Both the position numbers and the translations under genes were made by a program. A DNA stretch of 64,000 nt from Alphaproteobacteria bacterium MarineAlpha5_Bin5 (GTDB lineage Bacteria; Pseudomonadota; Alphaproteobacteria; HIMB59; GCA-002718135). Of this stretch, positions 38,726 through 49,405 are shown piece by piece (position 1 is the stretch's first letter; every line of letters begins with the position of its first letter). Where the stretch lies: NCBI GenBank assembly GCA_002938205.1, contig PTKZ01000001.1, positions 1 to 64,000 of the forward strand. The letters are read 5' to 3'. The notes beneath the pieces are model-generated. The model saw only the letters and a list, made by a program, of their open reading frames with translations, searched no databases and had not been told where the DNA came from.

Positions 38726-40558
38726 TTAGTTAGTAGTTCTTTGGGATTGTATAAAATTATATTTTTTTTGATTTATCCACCAAGTATCAAATCCAAGAGA
38801 ATATTTTGGTCTAACTGATGGTTGATCAAAAAAATCCCAGTACAGAGTTCTATAAGCCGAAATATGCCATTGAGGTATTACATAATAATTCCATAATAAG
38901 ACTCTGTCTAAAGCTTTAGTAGCCGTAATAAGCTCTTCTCTATCTTTAGCATTAATAATTTTTTCAATTAAACCATCAATAGCATAATTTTTTATTCCAA
39001 TAATATTTCTCGATCCTTTTGTATCAGCTGCATCTGACCCCCAAAAATTTCTTTGTTCATTTCCTGGCGAAAGAGATTGTGAAAAGGTAGATACAACCAT
39101 ATCAAAATCAAAGTTTTCTATTCTTTCTTGATATTGTGAGCTATCAATAGTTCTAACAGTTACCATGATACCAAGCTTTTCTAGATTATCTTTGAATGGA
39201 AGAACAATTCTTTCAAAAGCTGGAGATACTAAAAGTATTTCAAATTCAAATTTTTGTTTTGAGGATTTATTTTGAAGCTTTCCTTCATTTAAAACCCAAC
39301 CTGAATCTTTTAATAATTTGGTAGCTTCTTGTAATTGTGTTCTAATAAATCCTGAACCATCCGTAATTGGATTATTAAATTCAGAAGTAAAAACTTCTTT
39401 TGGCAAAATATCAATATAAGGATTTAGATATTTCAATTCTTTTTCAGTTGGTAAGCCAGTGGAAGCTAATTCAGAATTTTCAAAAAAACTATCTGTTCTT
39501 TTATATGCTCCATAGAACAAGTTTTTATTAGTCCATTCAAAATCAAAAGCATAAGATAGGGCTTTTCTTACACGTTTGTCTTTAAACAATTCTTTTCTAG
39601 TATTAAAAGCAAAAGCTTGCATACCTTGAGGATTTTCATGACTTATTAATTTCTTTTTTATTAAACCATTTTTAACAGCATTAATTTCATATGATGTAGC
39701 CCATTCTTTAGAAGAATTTTCAGAGAAAAAATCTATTTCTCCTGACTTAAATGCTTCTCTCTCAATACCTCTGTCTTTATAGTAATCGTATCTGATAGTA
39801 TTAAAATTATTTTTACCTACTTTTATCGGAACATTATTATTTTTGAAGCCCCAATAGTTACTATCCAGTTCATAAGTAATTGAGCGACCAGTATCAAAAT
39901 TTTTAATTTTGTATGGACCGCTTCCAACAGGTATTTCAAGAGTTGTTTCTTCAAAATTTTTATCCTTCCAATAATGTTTTGGCAATACAGGTAATTGTCC
40001 TACAATTAGTGGTAATTCTCTATTTGTGTTTGTAATAAAATTAAATCTTACTTTTAGATCATTTTCTTTTATAACTTCTTTTACATCTCCATAATAATAT
40101 CCGTAAAATGGATGTCCTTTTTCCATTAAAGTATTAAAAGTCCACACTACATCATCGGCTGTTATTTTTTTACCATCGCTCCAATAAGCTTCTTTTCTTA
40201 TTGTAAAAGATACCCAGGATCTATCATCTGGCCATTCTATTATCTCAGCTATTAAACCATATTCAGTGAATGCTTCATCACTAGAGCTAGTAGTTAAAGA
40301 TTCATAGATTCCACCTATTCCAGCAGCAGCTGTACCCTTTAATGTAAAGGGATTAAAAGAATCAAAACTTCCGATTGCGCTTCTTACAATGTTACCACCT
40401 TTTAAAGCACTTTTGCTAATATATTCTACATTTAGAAAATCTTGATTATATTTTGGTTCTCCATGCATAGCAATTGCATGCGAGCGATTAGTTTCGGCTT
40501 TAACTGATAGTGATAACAATAAAAAGAAAATAATAAAACCAAGCTTCATAAAATTCAT
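38726..40558 (-). CDS. yejA: Extracellular solute-binding protein family 5 (YejA-like)
   Basis: HAIAMHGEPKYNQDFLNVEY...; SBP_bac_5 features. Confidence 0.9.
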   Translation of the reverse strand: MNFMKLGFIIFFLLLSLSVKAETNRSHAIAMHGEPKYNQDFLNVEYISKSALKGGNIVRSAIGSFDSFNPFTLKGTAAAGIGGIYESLTTSSSDEAFTEYGLIAEIIEWPDDRSWVSFTIRKEAYWSDGKKITADDVVWTFNTLMEKGHPFYGYYYGDVKEVIKENDLKVRFNFITNTNRELPLIVGQLPVLPKHYWKDKNFEETTLEIPVGSGPYKIKNFDTGRSITYELDSNYWGFKNNNVPIKVGKNNFNTIRYDYYKDRGIEREAFKSGEIDFFSENSSKEWATSYEINAVKNGLIKKKLISHENPQGMQAFAFNTRKELFKDKRVRKALSYAFDFEWTNKNLFYGAYKRTDSFFENSELASTGLPTEKELKYLNPYIDILPKEVFTSEFNNPITDGSGFIRTQLQEATKLLKDSGWVLNEGKLQNKSSKQKFEFEILLVSPAFERIVLPFKDNLEKLGIMVTVRTIDSSQYQERIENFDFDMVVSTFSQSLSPGNEQRNFWGSDAADTKGSRNIIGIKNYAIDGLIEKIINAKDREELITATKALDRVLLWNYYVIPQWHISAYRTLYWDFFDQPSVRPKYSLGFDTWWINQKKYNFIQSQRTTN

Positions 40559-40589
40559 TTTTTAAATATAATTCAAAAATTTAAAAATG

Positions 40590-41366
40590 CTAATTATTAA
40601 TGATATTAATTATTTGATTATGTAAAGATTTATTTGCAGAAGCTACAATACTTCCTTCGGAGTTAATGGTTACAGGATTTCCATATTTATCTGTAACTAC
40701 TCCACCGGCTCCTTCAATTACGGGAATTAAAGCCATATAATCATGAGTTTTTAGAGTATCTTCTAATACAATTTCAATTAATCCTGAAGCAACCATACCA
40801 TACATATAGCAGTCCCCACCTAATCTATAGTATTTAGTTTTATTTATTATTTTATCACAACTTTTTTTAAAGTGCTCATCTTCCAAATATAAACCTGAGG
40901 TACAAAAATGACTTTCATTGATTAAAGAGGTATTAGATGTTTTAACAACATTGTTATTCATTGTAGTTTCTTTATTAATTATTCCCACCCACCTTTCTTG
41001 GTGAGCAGGACAATTAATTATGCCTAAAATAGGATTATTATTTTGTGTAAGAGCAATCAAGTTTCCAAAATCTTTATGTCCCGCAATGAAACTTCTTGTT
41101 CCATCTATAGGGTCTATTACCCAAACAAATTCTGAATCTGGTTTTATGGCTTCAAATTCTTCACCCAATATTCCATGGTTAGGATATTTATTATTAATCA
41201 TTTCACGAATTTTTATTTCAGTATTTTGATCAGCTATAGTAACGGGACTCATATCATTTTTTTGATCAATAGATAATTTTGTTCTAAAATACTGCATTGA
41301 GATTTTTGATGCTTCGTCAGCTAACTTATTTGCAAATTCTACATACTCTTGGTATGAATTATTCAT
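40590..41366 (-). CDS. Inositol monophosphatase family protein (possibly histidinol-phosphatase HisN)
   Basis: GEEFE, WVIDPIDGTRSFIAG, LKTHDYMALIPVIEGAGG. Confidence 0.88.
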   Translation of the reverse strand: MNNSYQEYVEFANKLADEASKISMQYFRTKLSIDQKNDMSPVTIADQNTEIKIREMINNKYPNHGILGEEFEAIKPDSEFVWVIDPIDGTRSFIAGHKDFGNLIALTQNNNPILGIINCPAHQERWVGIINKETTMNNNVVKTSNTSLINESHFCTSGLYLEDEHFKKSCDKIINKTKYYRLGGDCYMYGMVASGLIEIVLEDTLKTHDYMALIPVIEGAGGVVTDKYGNPVTINSEGSIVASANKSLHNQIINIINN

Positions 41367-41374
41367 TAAGTTAC

Positions 41375-41920
41375 TTATGGAAGTTCTGCAGGATTATCTG
41401 ATTGTTCGCGCAAAAAAAGAACTAAATCCGCTCTATCTTGTACTTTTTTTAGACCAGCAAAATTCATTTTAGTTCCTTCCATAAAATCTTTAGGCTTATA
41501 CAAAAATGCAGCAAGTTCTTCATAATTCCACACTCCTCCAAATTCTGCAAGTGCTTTTGAATAGTTATATCCAGCTATATCTGCTTTTGGTCTATTAATT
41601 ATATTCCATAAACTTGGACCAACTTTATCCATTCCATTTTTTTCATAATTATGACAAGAGCCACATTTTTTATAAATTTTTTGACCTTTTGCAGAAGAAG
41701 CACTTAATAAAAGTGATGATATAGGTTCAATGTTTATGTCATTATTAAGTGTTGCACCTAAGATTTCTTGATTTTCTTCAATTTCAATTTTGTAGGCAGT
41801 TTCTGTTAAATTATCATTATCAACATCAATTAAAATATCTCCAAGATGGCTAATTATAACAACTACTAGTATTGCTATTATAATTGATGCCAAAATTTTA
41901 TTAACTTCAAGAGCAGACAT
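41375..41920 (-). CDS. Membrane-anchored cytochrome c
   Basis: N-terminal TM; CGSCH heme motif; GPSLWNIINRPKADIAGYNYSKAL. Confidence 0.92.
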   Translation of the reverse strand: MSALEVNKILASIIIAILVVVIISHLGDILIDVDNDNLTETAYKIEIEENQEILGATLNNDINIEPISSLLLSASSAKGQKIYKKCGSCHNYEKNGMDKVGPSLWNIINRPKADIAGYNYSKALAEFGGVWNYEELAAFLYKPKDFMEGTKMNFAGLKKVQDRADLVLFLREQSDNPAELP

Positions 41921-42010
41921 GTGTAGAACACATATATAGATTTTTTAGAAAATGAATAGAATTGAAAACAATCAAAAAATATATTTTATAGCCTAATTGT
42001 CGCATAAATT

Positions 42011-42748
42011 ATGAAAACAATAGTTATTATACCAGCAAGAATGGCTTCAGAGCGTTTCCCCAATAAGCCATTAGCTAAAATAAACGGAATACCAATGATT
42101 GAAAGGGTTTGGAGACAGGCTATTAAATCTAATGTAGGCAAGGTATATGTTGCATGCAGTGAAAAAGAGGTATTCGAATTAATAGGAAATATTGGTGGAA
42201 TGGCAATAATGACTGATCCCAATCTACCTTCAGGAACTGATCGGATCCATTCTGCTATTAGTAAAATTCAGGAAATTGATAAAATAGAGAGTATCATAAA
42301 TTTACAAGGTGATATGCCATTGATTAGCCCAAAGGATATTTTAAAAGTTAATGAACCAATACAAAATGGATATTCTATGGGGACTTTAGCTACAAATTTA
42401 TCCGATAAAGAAGAAAAAAATCATAATATTACAAAAGTTAAAATTAAATGGAGAGAAGAAAAACACAAAGGAGATGCAATTGATTTTTATAAAAAGCCAA
42501 AAGGTATATTAAAAAATATTTATCATCATGTTGGAATTTATAGCTTTAAACCATCAACTCTAAATAAGTTTGTAAATCTACCTCCATCAACTAATGAAAA
42601 AAATCTGAAATTGGAACAGTGGAGAGCTCTTGATGGAGGTATTAAAATTGGCATAACTTTTGTTGAAAATGTACCTGTAAGCATAGATACAAAAGAAGAT
42701 TTAATTAAAATTGAAAATATTATAAAGAATACTAATGATAAAAATTAA
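42011..42748 (+). CDS. kdsB: 3-deoxy-manno-octulosonate cytidylyltransferase
   Basis: IIPARMASERFPNKPLAKINGIPMIERV; SGTDRIHSA; LQGDMPL. Confidence 0.93.
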   Translation: MKTIVIIPARMASERFPNKPLAKINGIPMIERVWRQAIKSNVGKVYVACSEKEVFELIGNIGGMAIMTDPNLPSGTDRIHSAISKIQEIDKIESIINLQGDMPLISPKDILKVNEPIQNGYSMGTLATNLSDKEEKNHNITKVKIKWREEKHKGDAIDFYKKPKGILKNIYHHVGIYSFKPSTLNKFVNLPPSTNEKNLKLEQWRALDGGIKIGITFVENVPVSIDTKEDLIKIENIIKNTNDKN

Positions 42749-43577
42749 TAAATTTGCATTTCAAGGAATTAATGGCGCATATAGTGAACTTGCAGGGAAA
42801 AATATTTATTCTGAAGCAAAGAGCTTAGCCTGTTCTACTTTTGAAGAAATGTTTCAGAAAGTAAGAGATGGAAATGCTGATGTTGCAATGGTTCCAATTG
42901 AAAACTCACAGGCTGGAAGAGTAGCTGATACCCAAAGACTGATTCCTGAATCTGAATTAAAAATTATTGGAGAATATTTTTTAGAAGTAAAGCATAATCT
43001 ACTTGTCATTCCTGGGACTAAATTAATAGATATTAAAAGAATTCATAGTCATGAACAGGGTATAGCTCAATGTAGAAATAAAATTATTAATTTAAATAAA
43101 GAAATGATAGTTGCTACAGATACAGCAGGTGCAGCAAAAAAAATTGAAGAACTAAACAGCAAAGAAGATGCGGCAATAGCTTCAGAATTATCATCTAAAA
43201 TATATAATTTAGAAATTTTAGAAGAAAATTTCCAAGATTCAAAAAATAATGTAACACGATTTCTTATAATGGCTGAGAAAATGCAAAATTTTAATTCAGA
43301 TGAAACAAATTTAATAACTACACTTGTTTTTGTTGTAAGAAGTATCCCTGCTTCTCTTTATAAATGTTTAGGAGGATTTGCTAGCAATGGGGTTAATATT
43401 ACTAAATTGGAAAGTTATGTTCATCCTCAGGGATTTGATGTAGCTCAATTTTATATCGATTTTGAAGGTCATCCTGAAAATGAATCTGTTAAACTAGCTC
43501 TAGAGGAAATGAAATTTTTTTGCAAACAAATGAATATTTTAGGGGTTTATAAGAAATCTTTTTTTCGTAAAAAATAA
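42735..43577 (+). CDS. pheA: Prephenate dehydratase
   Basis: FQGINGAYSELA; VPIENSQAGRV; NVTRFLIM; C-terminal ACT domain TKLESYVHPQGF. Confidence 0.93.
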   Translation: MIKINKFAFQGINGAYSELAGKNIYSEAKSLACSTFEEMFQKVRDGNADVAMVPIENSQAGRVADTQRLIPESELKIIGEYFLEVKHNLLVIPGTKLIDIKRIHSHEQGIAQCRNKIINLNKEMIVATDTAGAAKKIEELNSKEDAAIASELSSKIYNLEILEENFQDSKNNVTRFLIMAEKMQNFNSDETNLITTLVFVVRSIPASLYKCLGGFASNGVNITKLESYVHPQGFDVAQFYIDFEGHPENESVKLALEEMKFFCKQMNILGVYKKSFFRKK

Positions 43578-43628
43578 GATTTTTTGCACTCAAGGTATGT
43601 TTTTTTTTCATTAATGTTATATTGTATT

Positions 43629-43718
43629 GGGAAGGTTTAAGGGCAAATAAATTGTTAATCCAGTCAGGTCTGAAAAGAAGCAGCTGTACCAATCTTATTT
43701 GGGTCTTATAACCTTCCT
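43629..43718 (+). ncRNA. ffs: Small bacterial signal recognition particle (4.5S-like) RNA
   Basis: Terminal stem gggaaggttt...aaccttcc; conserved domain IV core CCAGTCAGGTCTGAAAAGAAGCAGCTGTACC; immediately upstream of dnaX. Confidence 0.9.
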
Positions 43719-43726
43719 TTTAAAAG

Positions 43727-45415
43727 ATGTTAGATAATCAAGAATATAAAGTTTTAGCAAGAAAATATAGGCCGCAAACTTTTGCTGAATTAATCGGTCA
43801 AAATACTCTTGTTCAAATTTTAACTAATTCAATTAGTAGCAATAGAATTGCACATGCATATTTATTAACAGGTGTAAGAGGTGTTGGAAAAACAACTACA
43901 GCTAGATTAATTGCAATGAGTTTAAATTGCCAAAATAAAAAAACAGAAACTCCAGAACCTTGTAGCAAATGTGAATCTTGTACTTCAATCAAATCTGATC
44001 ACAACTTAGATGTAATCGAAATGGATGCAGCAAGCAAAACAGGTGTTGATGATGTTAGAGAAATTATAGATAATGTTAAATATAAACCTGTAAATAATAC
44101 TTATAAAATTTTTATTATTGATGAAGTACATATGCTTTCTAAAAATGCATTTAATGCCTTGTTAAAAACTCTTGAAGAACCTCCTGATCATGTAAAATTT
44201 ATTTTTGCTACTACAGAAGTTAAGAAAATTCCAATTACAATATTGTCCAGGTGTCAGAGATTCGATTTACATCGTATCAATAATGTAGAATTAACGGATT
44301 ATTTAGAAAAAGTTTGCAAATTAGAAAAAGTAAAAATTAATTCAGATGCATTAGCTCTTATTGTAAGAGCTGCTGATGGATCAGTTAGAGATTCACTTAG
44401 TTTACTTGATCAAGCCATAGCTAATCATCAAGAAGTTATAACTTCAAAAACAGTTATAGAAATGTTGGGTATAGCTGATAAAGGAAAAATTTTTGAACTT
44501 TTAGAGTATATTTTTGAAGGTAACGCCATTGAATCTTTAAAGATTTATAACAATCTTCACAAATCAGGTGCTGATATAATAATGATTTTTGATGAGCTAC
44601 TTAATGCAGTTCATTTTATTACACAGATAAAGTTAGCACCAAGTTTGGAGAATGATATTTCAATACCAGAGCTAGAAAGAACAAAGGGGCGTGCTATAGC
44701 ATCAAAATTATCAATGCGTTCACTTGGTATTGTTTGGCAGGTCTTATTTAAAGGTTATAAAGAATTGCAAGCTGGTTTTCATTTGTATCAACATGGTGAA
44801 ATGATAATATTACGTCTAATTTTCTTGTATGATGGCCCTAGTCCTGAAGATTTATTAAAAAAAATAGAAAATACCGATGAAAGTACGCCAATTAAAAATA
44901 AAGTAGATATTTCAGAAAATTTATCAAAAAAAGTTAACGAAAATAAAACTGTAAATTTTGACATTGATAAAAACAACAATAAGAAAAACGATGAATATAT
45001 GCAAATTGCATCCTATAGAAAATTTGTTGATCTCTTTTATCAAAAAAAAGAAGGAATGCTGCATAGTTATTTATATAACAATGCAAAATTAATAAGTTTC
45101 AAAGAGGGTAAATTAATTTTAAATACAACTTTGATTAAAGATCCTCATTTTAATCGTACTATAGCAAAGTTGGTTTCAAAATGGACAGGACGTATATGGC
45201 AGATTGAGTCATCTACAAGTAACATTGGCAAATCATTAAATGAAGAAGATATTATTAATCAACAAAAAGAAATTGAGAAAATGAAAGGTCACCCTGATAT
45301 AAAAAAAATATTTGCAGCCTTTCCTGGAATTAAAATTCATTCTATTACCGAAATTGGAGAAACTTCAGATGATATAATAGAAGAAACTATAAATAATAAA
45401 GAAAAGGAGAATTAA
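43727..45415 (+). CDS. dnaX: DNA polymerase III subunit gamma/tau
   Basis: YRPQTFAELIGQ, GVRGVGKTTTARL, zinc motif CSKCESC, SRCQRFDLHRI. Confidence 0.97.
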   Translation: MLDNQEYKVLARKYRPQTFAELIGQNTLVQILTNSISSNRIAHAYLLTGVRGVGKTTTARLIAMSLNCQNKKTETPEPCSKCESCTSIKSDHNLDVIEMDAASKTGVDDVREIIDNVKYKPVNNTYKIFIIDEVHMLSKNAFNALLKTLEEPPDHVKFIFATTEVKKIPITILSRCQRFDLHRINNVELTDYLEKVCKLEKVKINSDALALIVRAADGSVRDSLSLLDQAIANHQEVITSKTVIEMLGIADKGKIFELLEYIFEGNAIESLKIYNNLHKSGADIIMIFDELLNAVHFITQIKLAPSLENDISIPELERTKGRAIASKLSMRSLGIVWQVLFKGYKELQAGFHLYQHGEMIILRLIFLYDGPSPEDLLKKIENTDESTPIKNKVDISENLSKKVNENKTVNFDIDKNNNKKNDEYMQIASYRKFVDLFYQKKEGMLHSYLYNNAKLISFKEGKLILNTTLIKDPHFNRTIAKLVSKWTGRIWQIESSTSNIGKSLNEEDIINQQKEIEKMKGHPDIKKIFAAFPGIKIHSITEIGETSDDIIEETINNKEKEN

Positions 45416-45738
45416 TGGTAAATCTAGGAAACATGATGAAGCAGGCACAGCAACTACAAAAAAAAATTGCTGATGCTCAAGAGAAACTTAATTCAATTGA
45501 GGTTGAAGGAGTTTCAGGAGGAGGTGTTGTTAAAGTTATAGCAACGGCAAAAGGTGAAGTGAAGAGAATAGTCATAGATGAAAGTTTATTAAAACCTGAA
45601 GATAAAGAAATCGCAGAAGACTTAATTGTCGCAGCAGTAAATGATGCAAGGCAAAAAGGAGAAAGTGCTGCTCAGACAGAAATGAAATCAGTAACTGGAG
45701 GCATGCCACTACCTCCTGGTATGAAGTTACCATTTTAA
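45415..45738 (+). CDS. ybaB: YbaB/EbfC nucleoid-associated protein
   Basis: MKQAQQLQKKIADAQEKL...GGMPLPPGMKLPF. Confidence 0.95.
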   Translation: MVNLGNMMKQAQQLQKKIADAQEKLNSIEVEGVSGGGVVKVIATAKGEVKRIVIDESLLKPEDKEIAEDLIVAAVNDARQKGESAAQTEMKSVTGGMPLPPGMKLPF

Positions 45739-45741
45739 TAT

Positions 45742-46341
45742 ATGGAAGGATCAGCTATTGAAAAATTAATTTCTGATATTTCAAAGCTTCCTGGTTTAGG
45801 TAGACGATCTGCTCAGAGAATAGCTTTATATCTTTTAAAAAATAAAAATAGATCTTTATTACCTTTAATTCAGACACTTCAAGAATCACATAACAAAATT
45901 AGTGAATGTTTGTCATGTGGTAATGTAGATATGATTAATCCATGTAATATTTGTTCTAATCAAAAAAGAGATCAAAGTTCAATATGTATAGTTGAAGATA
46001 TTTCAGATTTATGGACTTTTGAGAGAGTAGGTTTTTATCGAGGATTATATCATGTATTAGGAGGATCTCTTTCAGCGATTAATGGAATTGGAACAGAAGA
46101 TTTAACAATAAAAAAACTATTTAGCAGAATAGACATTGGAAAGGTTAAAGAAGTTATTTTAGCCTTAAGCACTACTATGGAAGGACAAACAACAAGTCAT
46201 GTTATTATAGATAAGCTTGAAGTATACAAAAATCTAACAGTTACTCGTTTAGCTCAAGGAATTCCGATAGGAGGAGAAGTTCACTATCTTGATGAAAATA
46301 CTTTAAATGCTGCTTTTCATTCACGAAAAAAAATCATTTAA
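45742..46341 (+). CDS. recR: Recombination protein RecR
   Basis: LPGLGRRSAQRIALYLL, C4 zinc finger, Toprim domain. Confidence 0.95.
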   Translation: MEGSAIEKLISDISKLPGLGRRSAQRIALYLLKNKNRSLLPLIQTLQESHNKISECLSCGNVDMINPCNICSNQKRDQSSICIVEDISDLWTFERVGFYRGLYHVLGGSLSAINGIGTEDLTIKKLFSRIDIGKVKEVILALSTTMEGQTTSHVIIDKLEVYKNLTVTRLAQGIPIGGEVHYLDENTLNAAFHSRKKII

Positions 46342-46351
46342 TTTTATTTAA

Positions 46352-46864
46352 ATGAAAATTTTGTATGTTCCTAATCCAATTTTAAGACAAAAAGCTTTAA
46401 GAATAAAATCTGTAAAAGATGAAGATTTAAAGGTAGCAAAGCAAATGATGGATACTATGATATATGCTGCTGGTGCGGGACTAGCAGCAAACCAAGTAGG
46501 CATTCTCAAACAAATAGTGACAGTAAATATTATAGATAAGGAGAAAAAATTAATAAAAAAATATGCCTTATTTAATCCGAAAATATTATCTTATTCCAAA
46601 AATACAGTATTAATGGAAGAAGGTTGCTTGTCTTTGCCTGAACAATTTGCAGAAATTGAAAGACCTGAAGGAATAAAAATTGAATATATAAATGAAAAAA
46701 ACAAATTAATAAGCAAAAACATTAGTGGATATGAAGCCAGAGTACTACAACATGAGATTGATCATTTATCTGGAAAATTGTTTGTTGATTATTTGTCTTC
46801 TTTAAAAAGAAATTTTCTCATAAAAAAAGTAAAAAAGGTTATAAAAAATAGAGAAAATAAATGA
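46352..46864 (+). CDS. def: Peptide deformylase
   Basis: GAGLAANQVG, EEGCLSLP, QHEIDHLSGKLFVD. Confidence 0.96.
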   Translation: MKILYVPNPILRQKALRIKSVKDEDLKVAKQMMDTMIYAAGAGLAANQVGILKQIVTVNIIDKEKKLIKKYALFNPKILSYSKNTVLMEEGCLSLPEQFAEIERPEGIKIEYINEKNKLISKNISGYEARVLQHEIDHLSGKLFVDYLSSLKRNFLIKKVKKVIKNRENK

Positions 46865-47784
46865 ATAATAAAAAAATAATTTTTATGGGAACTCCATTAA
46901 TAGCTGCTCAACATTTAAAAATTCTTTTTGATAACAATTACCAGATTGAAGCAGTTTTTACACAACCACCTCGTAAAAAAAATAGAGGTATGAAAATTGA
47001 AAAATCAGCTGTGCACCAATTTGCTTTAAATAATAATATGAAAGTTTTTTTCCCAGATAAATTAGACGATTCATCTTTTTATCAATTAAAAAAAATGAAA
47101 CCTGATCTTATAATAGTAGTGGCTTACGGACTGATTTTACCAAAAAGGTTTATAGATTTACCTAAACTTGGATCAATAAATGTTCATGTGTCCCTTTTAC
47201 CAAGATGGAGAGGAGCTGCTCCAATTGAATATGCATTATTAAATGGAGATATCGAGACGGGTATAAGCATAATAAAACTTGAAAGCAAACTTGATGCTGG
47301 GCCAATTCTTTTTCAAAAAAAAATTAAAATATCTAATGCAATTATTAAAGATGACCTTTTTGATAAATTAATTAAAGTAGGGACTAAAAACTTAATAGAA
47401 TTTTTGCCAAAATTTTTTGCAGGAAGTGTAAATTCAATAAAACAAGATGAAAGTTTAGCTACTTATGCAAATAAAATTAATACAGGTATAAGAAAACTAG
47501 ATTTTAATGATTTAACTTTAAATGTTTTTAACAAGATACGTGCATACAGTAAGAATCCAGGTGCATGGTTTTTATTAAATGGACAGAGAATTAAAATAAT
47601 TCGTGCAAAAATAAGCACAAAGAAGGGGAAACCATCTACTATTTTAAATAATCAGTTTGAAATTGGTTGTAAGGATGGAAGCATTATCCCTTTATTTTTA
47701 CAAAGAGAAGGAAAAAAAGCTGTATCTCTTGAAGAATTTATAAAAGGTTTTAATTTTTCAATAGGAGATGAAATAAATGCCTAA
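46861..47784 (+). CDS. fmt: Methionyl-tRNA formyltransferase
   Basis: FMGTPLIAAQHL, INVHVSLLPRWRGAAPIEYALLNGD. Confidence 0.95.
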   Translation: MNNKKIIFMGTPLIAAQHLKILFDNNYQIEAVFTQPPRKKNRGMKIEKSAVHQFALNNNMKVFFPDKLDDSSFYQLKKMKPDLIIVVAYGLILPKRFIDLPKLGSINVHVSLLPRWRGAAPIEYALLNGDIETGISIIKLESKLDAGPILFQKKIKISNAIIKDDLFDKLIKVGTKNLIEFLPKFFAGSVNSIKQDESLATYANKINTGIRKLDFNDLTLNVFNKIRAYSKNPGAWFLLNGQRIKIIRAKISTKKGKPSTILNNQFEIGCKDGSIIPLFLQREGKKAVSLEEFIKGFNFSIGDEINA

Positions 47785-48511
47785 TTATAAAGTAAAAATT
47801 GAATATGATGGTACGGATTATGTAGGTTGGCAGAGGCAAGATAATGGGAAATCAATTCAAGGATTAATTGAATTAGCAGTTAAAAAATTAACTTCAGAAG
47901 TAGCTAATGTTTTTGGAGCAGGTAGGACAGATGCTGGAGTACACGCAATTGGACAAGTCGCAAATTTTATGCTTGAAAAAAATATTCCAACTGATGTTAT
48001 TAGAGACGGACTTAATCAACATTTAAGACCACATCCAATTTCTATAATTTCTGCAGAAATTGTCGACATAGATTTTAATTCTAGATTTTCTGCAAAATTA
48101 AGATGGTATGAGTATAAAATAGTTAATCGCAGATCTCCACTTACTTTGGCAAACAATAAAGCATGGTGTGTTTACAAAAAATTAAATTTTGAAAAAATGT
48201 TAATCGAATCATCCTCTTTTATAGGAAAACATCAATTAGATGCTTTCCGATCTTCTCATTGTCAATCTAAATCCACAGAAAAAACTATAACAAGTTTTGA
48301 TATAGAAAAAAATTTAGAAATTATTACATTTACAGTTTCCGCAAAATCATTCTTGCATTCTCAAGTGAGAATTATGGTTGGGACCTTGGTAGATATTGGA
48401 AAAGGCTTGTTATCAAAATCAATTGATGAAATAATTAAATCTAAAAAACGTGCTTTAGCTGGTCAAACTGCACCTGCATGCGGATTATATTTAAAGAAAA
48501 TTGAATATTAA
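47777..48511 (+). CDS. truA: tRNA pseudouridine(38-40) synthase
   Basis: IEYDGTDYVGWQRQ, GAGRTDAGVHA. Confidence 0.96.
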   Translation: MPNYKVKIEYDGTDYVGWQRQDNGKSIQGLIELAVKKLTSEVANVFGAGRTDAGVHAIGQVANFMLEKNIPTDVIRDGLNQHLRPHPISIISAEIVDIDFNSRFSAKLRWYEYKIVNRRSPLTLANNKAWCVYKKLNFEKMLIESSSFIGKHQLDAFRSSHCQSKSTEKTITSFDIEKNLEIITFTVSAKSFLHSQVRIMVGTLVDIGKGLLSKSIDEIIKSKKRALAGQTAPACGLYLKKIEY

Positions 48512-49074
48512 TAAAAACCAATTTCTGAAAGACATATATCTGCAATAAAATTACTAAATCCAGCAACTAAACCAATTGATTTAATCTGTTGATTTGAAAG
48601 TTTTTTCAATTTATAAAAATTTGATCTTTTAAAATCTTTAAATGGAGCTTTGATTTCAATCCATTGATTTTGTGCATTAAAACTATATGAATAATATTGC
48701 CAAGGAGCTGACGTTAAGGGTGTACGTATATGTATGGAATATTTATTATTGTTTCCAAATATTTTTAAATAAATTCCTTTAAATTCATCGGCATTAATTA
48801 AAGGGTTAATAGGAGTTCTTATTTGTATAAATCCCCCATTATTTTCTGTTGTCACATTACCAGTCATTTTATAGCAAGGAATATTTTCTATTGAACTTAT
48901 AATTGCTTTCCCTTCAGATAATCCACCCATAACTCCATCTGTAAAAAATGACCATCTTTCACCTTGTATTGTTTTTCCTGGATCACCTAATTCATCAAGT
49001 ATCAGTTTTTTTGCTTCTGATATATTTATTTTAACACTTAAAGGCAGAAAAAATAAAAAAAATAGAAATCTCAA
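48508..49074 (-). CDS. CIA30-domain (complex I intermediate-associated protein 30-like) secreted protein
   Basis: WSFFTDGVMGGLSEGKA, GFIQIRTPI. Confidence 0.8.
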   Translation of the reverse strand: MRFLFFLFFLPLSVKINISEAKKLILDELGDPGKTIQGERWSFFTDGVMGGLSEGKAIISSIENIPCYKMTGNVTTENNGGFIQIRTPINPLINADEFKGIYLKIFGNNNKYSIHIRTPLTSAPWQYYSYSFNAQNQWIEIKAPFKDFKRSNFYKLKKLSNQQIKSIGLVAGFSNFIADICLSEIGFY

Positions 49075-49343
49075 GATTTTTTAGAATCCATTAATTTTTT
49101 TTTAATCAAAGATAGGCCATTATCTTTTTTTGACCTATATGATTCTTTAAAAGCATGCAGTTGCCACCCATCCAATCTTTTCATTAACTCATTTAAATTG
49201 TTATGCTTCCAAGTATTTGATGTTTTTTCATCTTTCCAAATTGCTTTTTCCTCATTTGTTCTGCCACATCCATAACAAAAACCCGTTATAGGATCTGTTT
49301 TACAAACACTAATACAAGGTGAAATAAGATTATTTTCATTCAT
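49071..49343 (-). CDS. DUF1289-type Cys-rich protein
   Basis: SPCISVCKTDPITGFCYGCGRTNEE. Confidence 0.88.
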   Translation of the reverse strand: MNENNLISPCISVCKTDPITGFCYGCGRTNEEKAIWKDEKTSNTWKHNNLNELMKRLDGWQLHAFKESYRSKKDNGLSLIKKKLMDSKKS

Positions 49344-49405
49344 AGCTATTAAATATATTTTTTTTGTAATATTTCCAATAAAATGATTGAGTAAATTAAT
49401 TTTTT

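Noticed and set aside
41986-42222. Minus-strand ORF antisense to kdsB
   Set aside because: Complete overlap with a strongly supported kdsB gene
43489-43692. Minus-strand 67-aa ORF
   Set aside because: Overlaps pheA 3' end and SRP RNA; no coding support
45040-45060. Second A8 tract in dnaX as frameshift site
   Set aside because: Slippage there does not give an immediate stop and lies further from the core domain boundary than the 44857 tract
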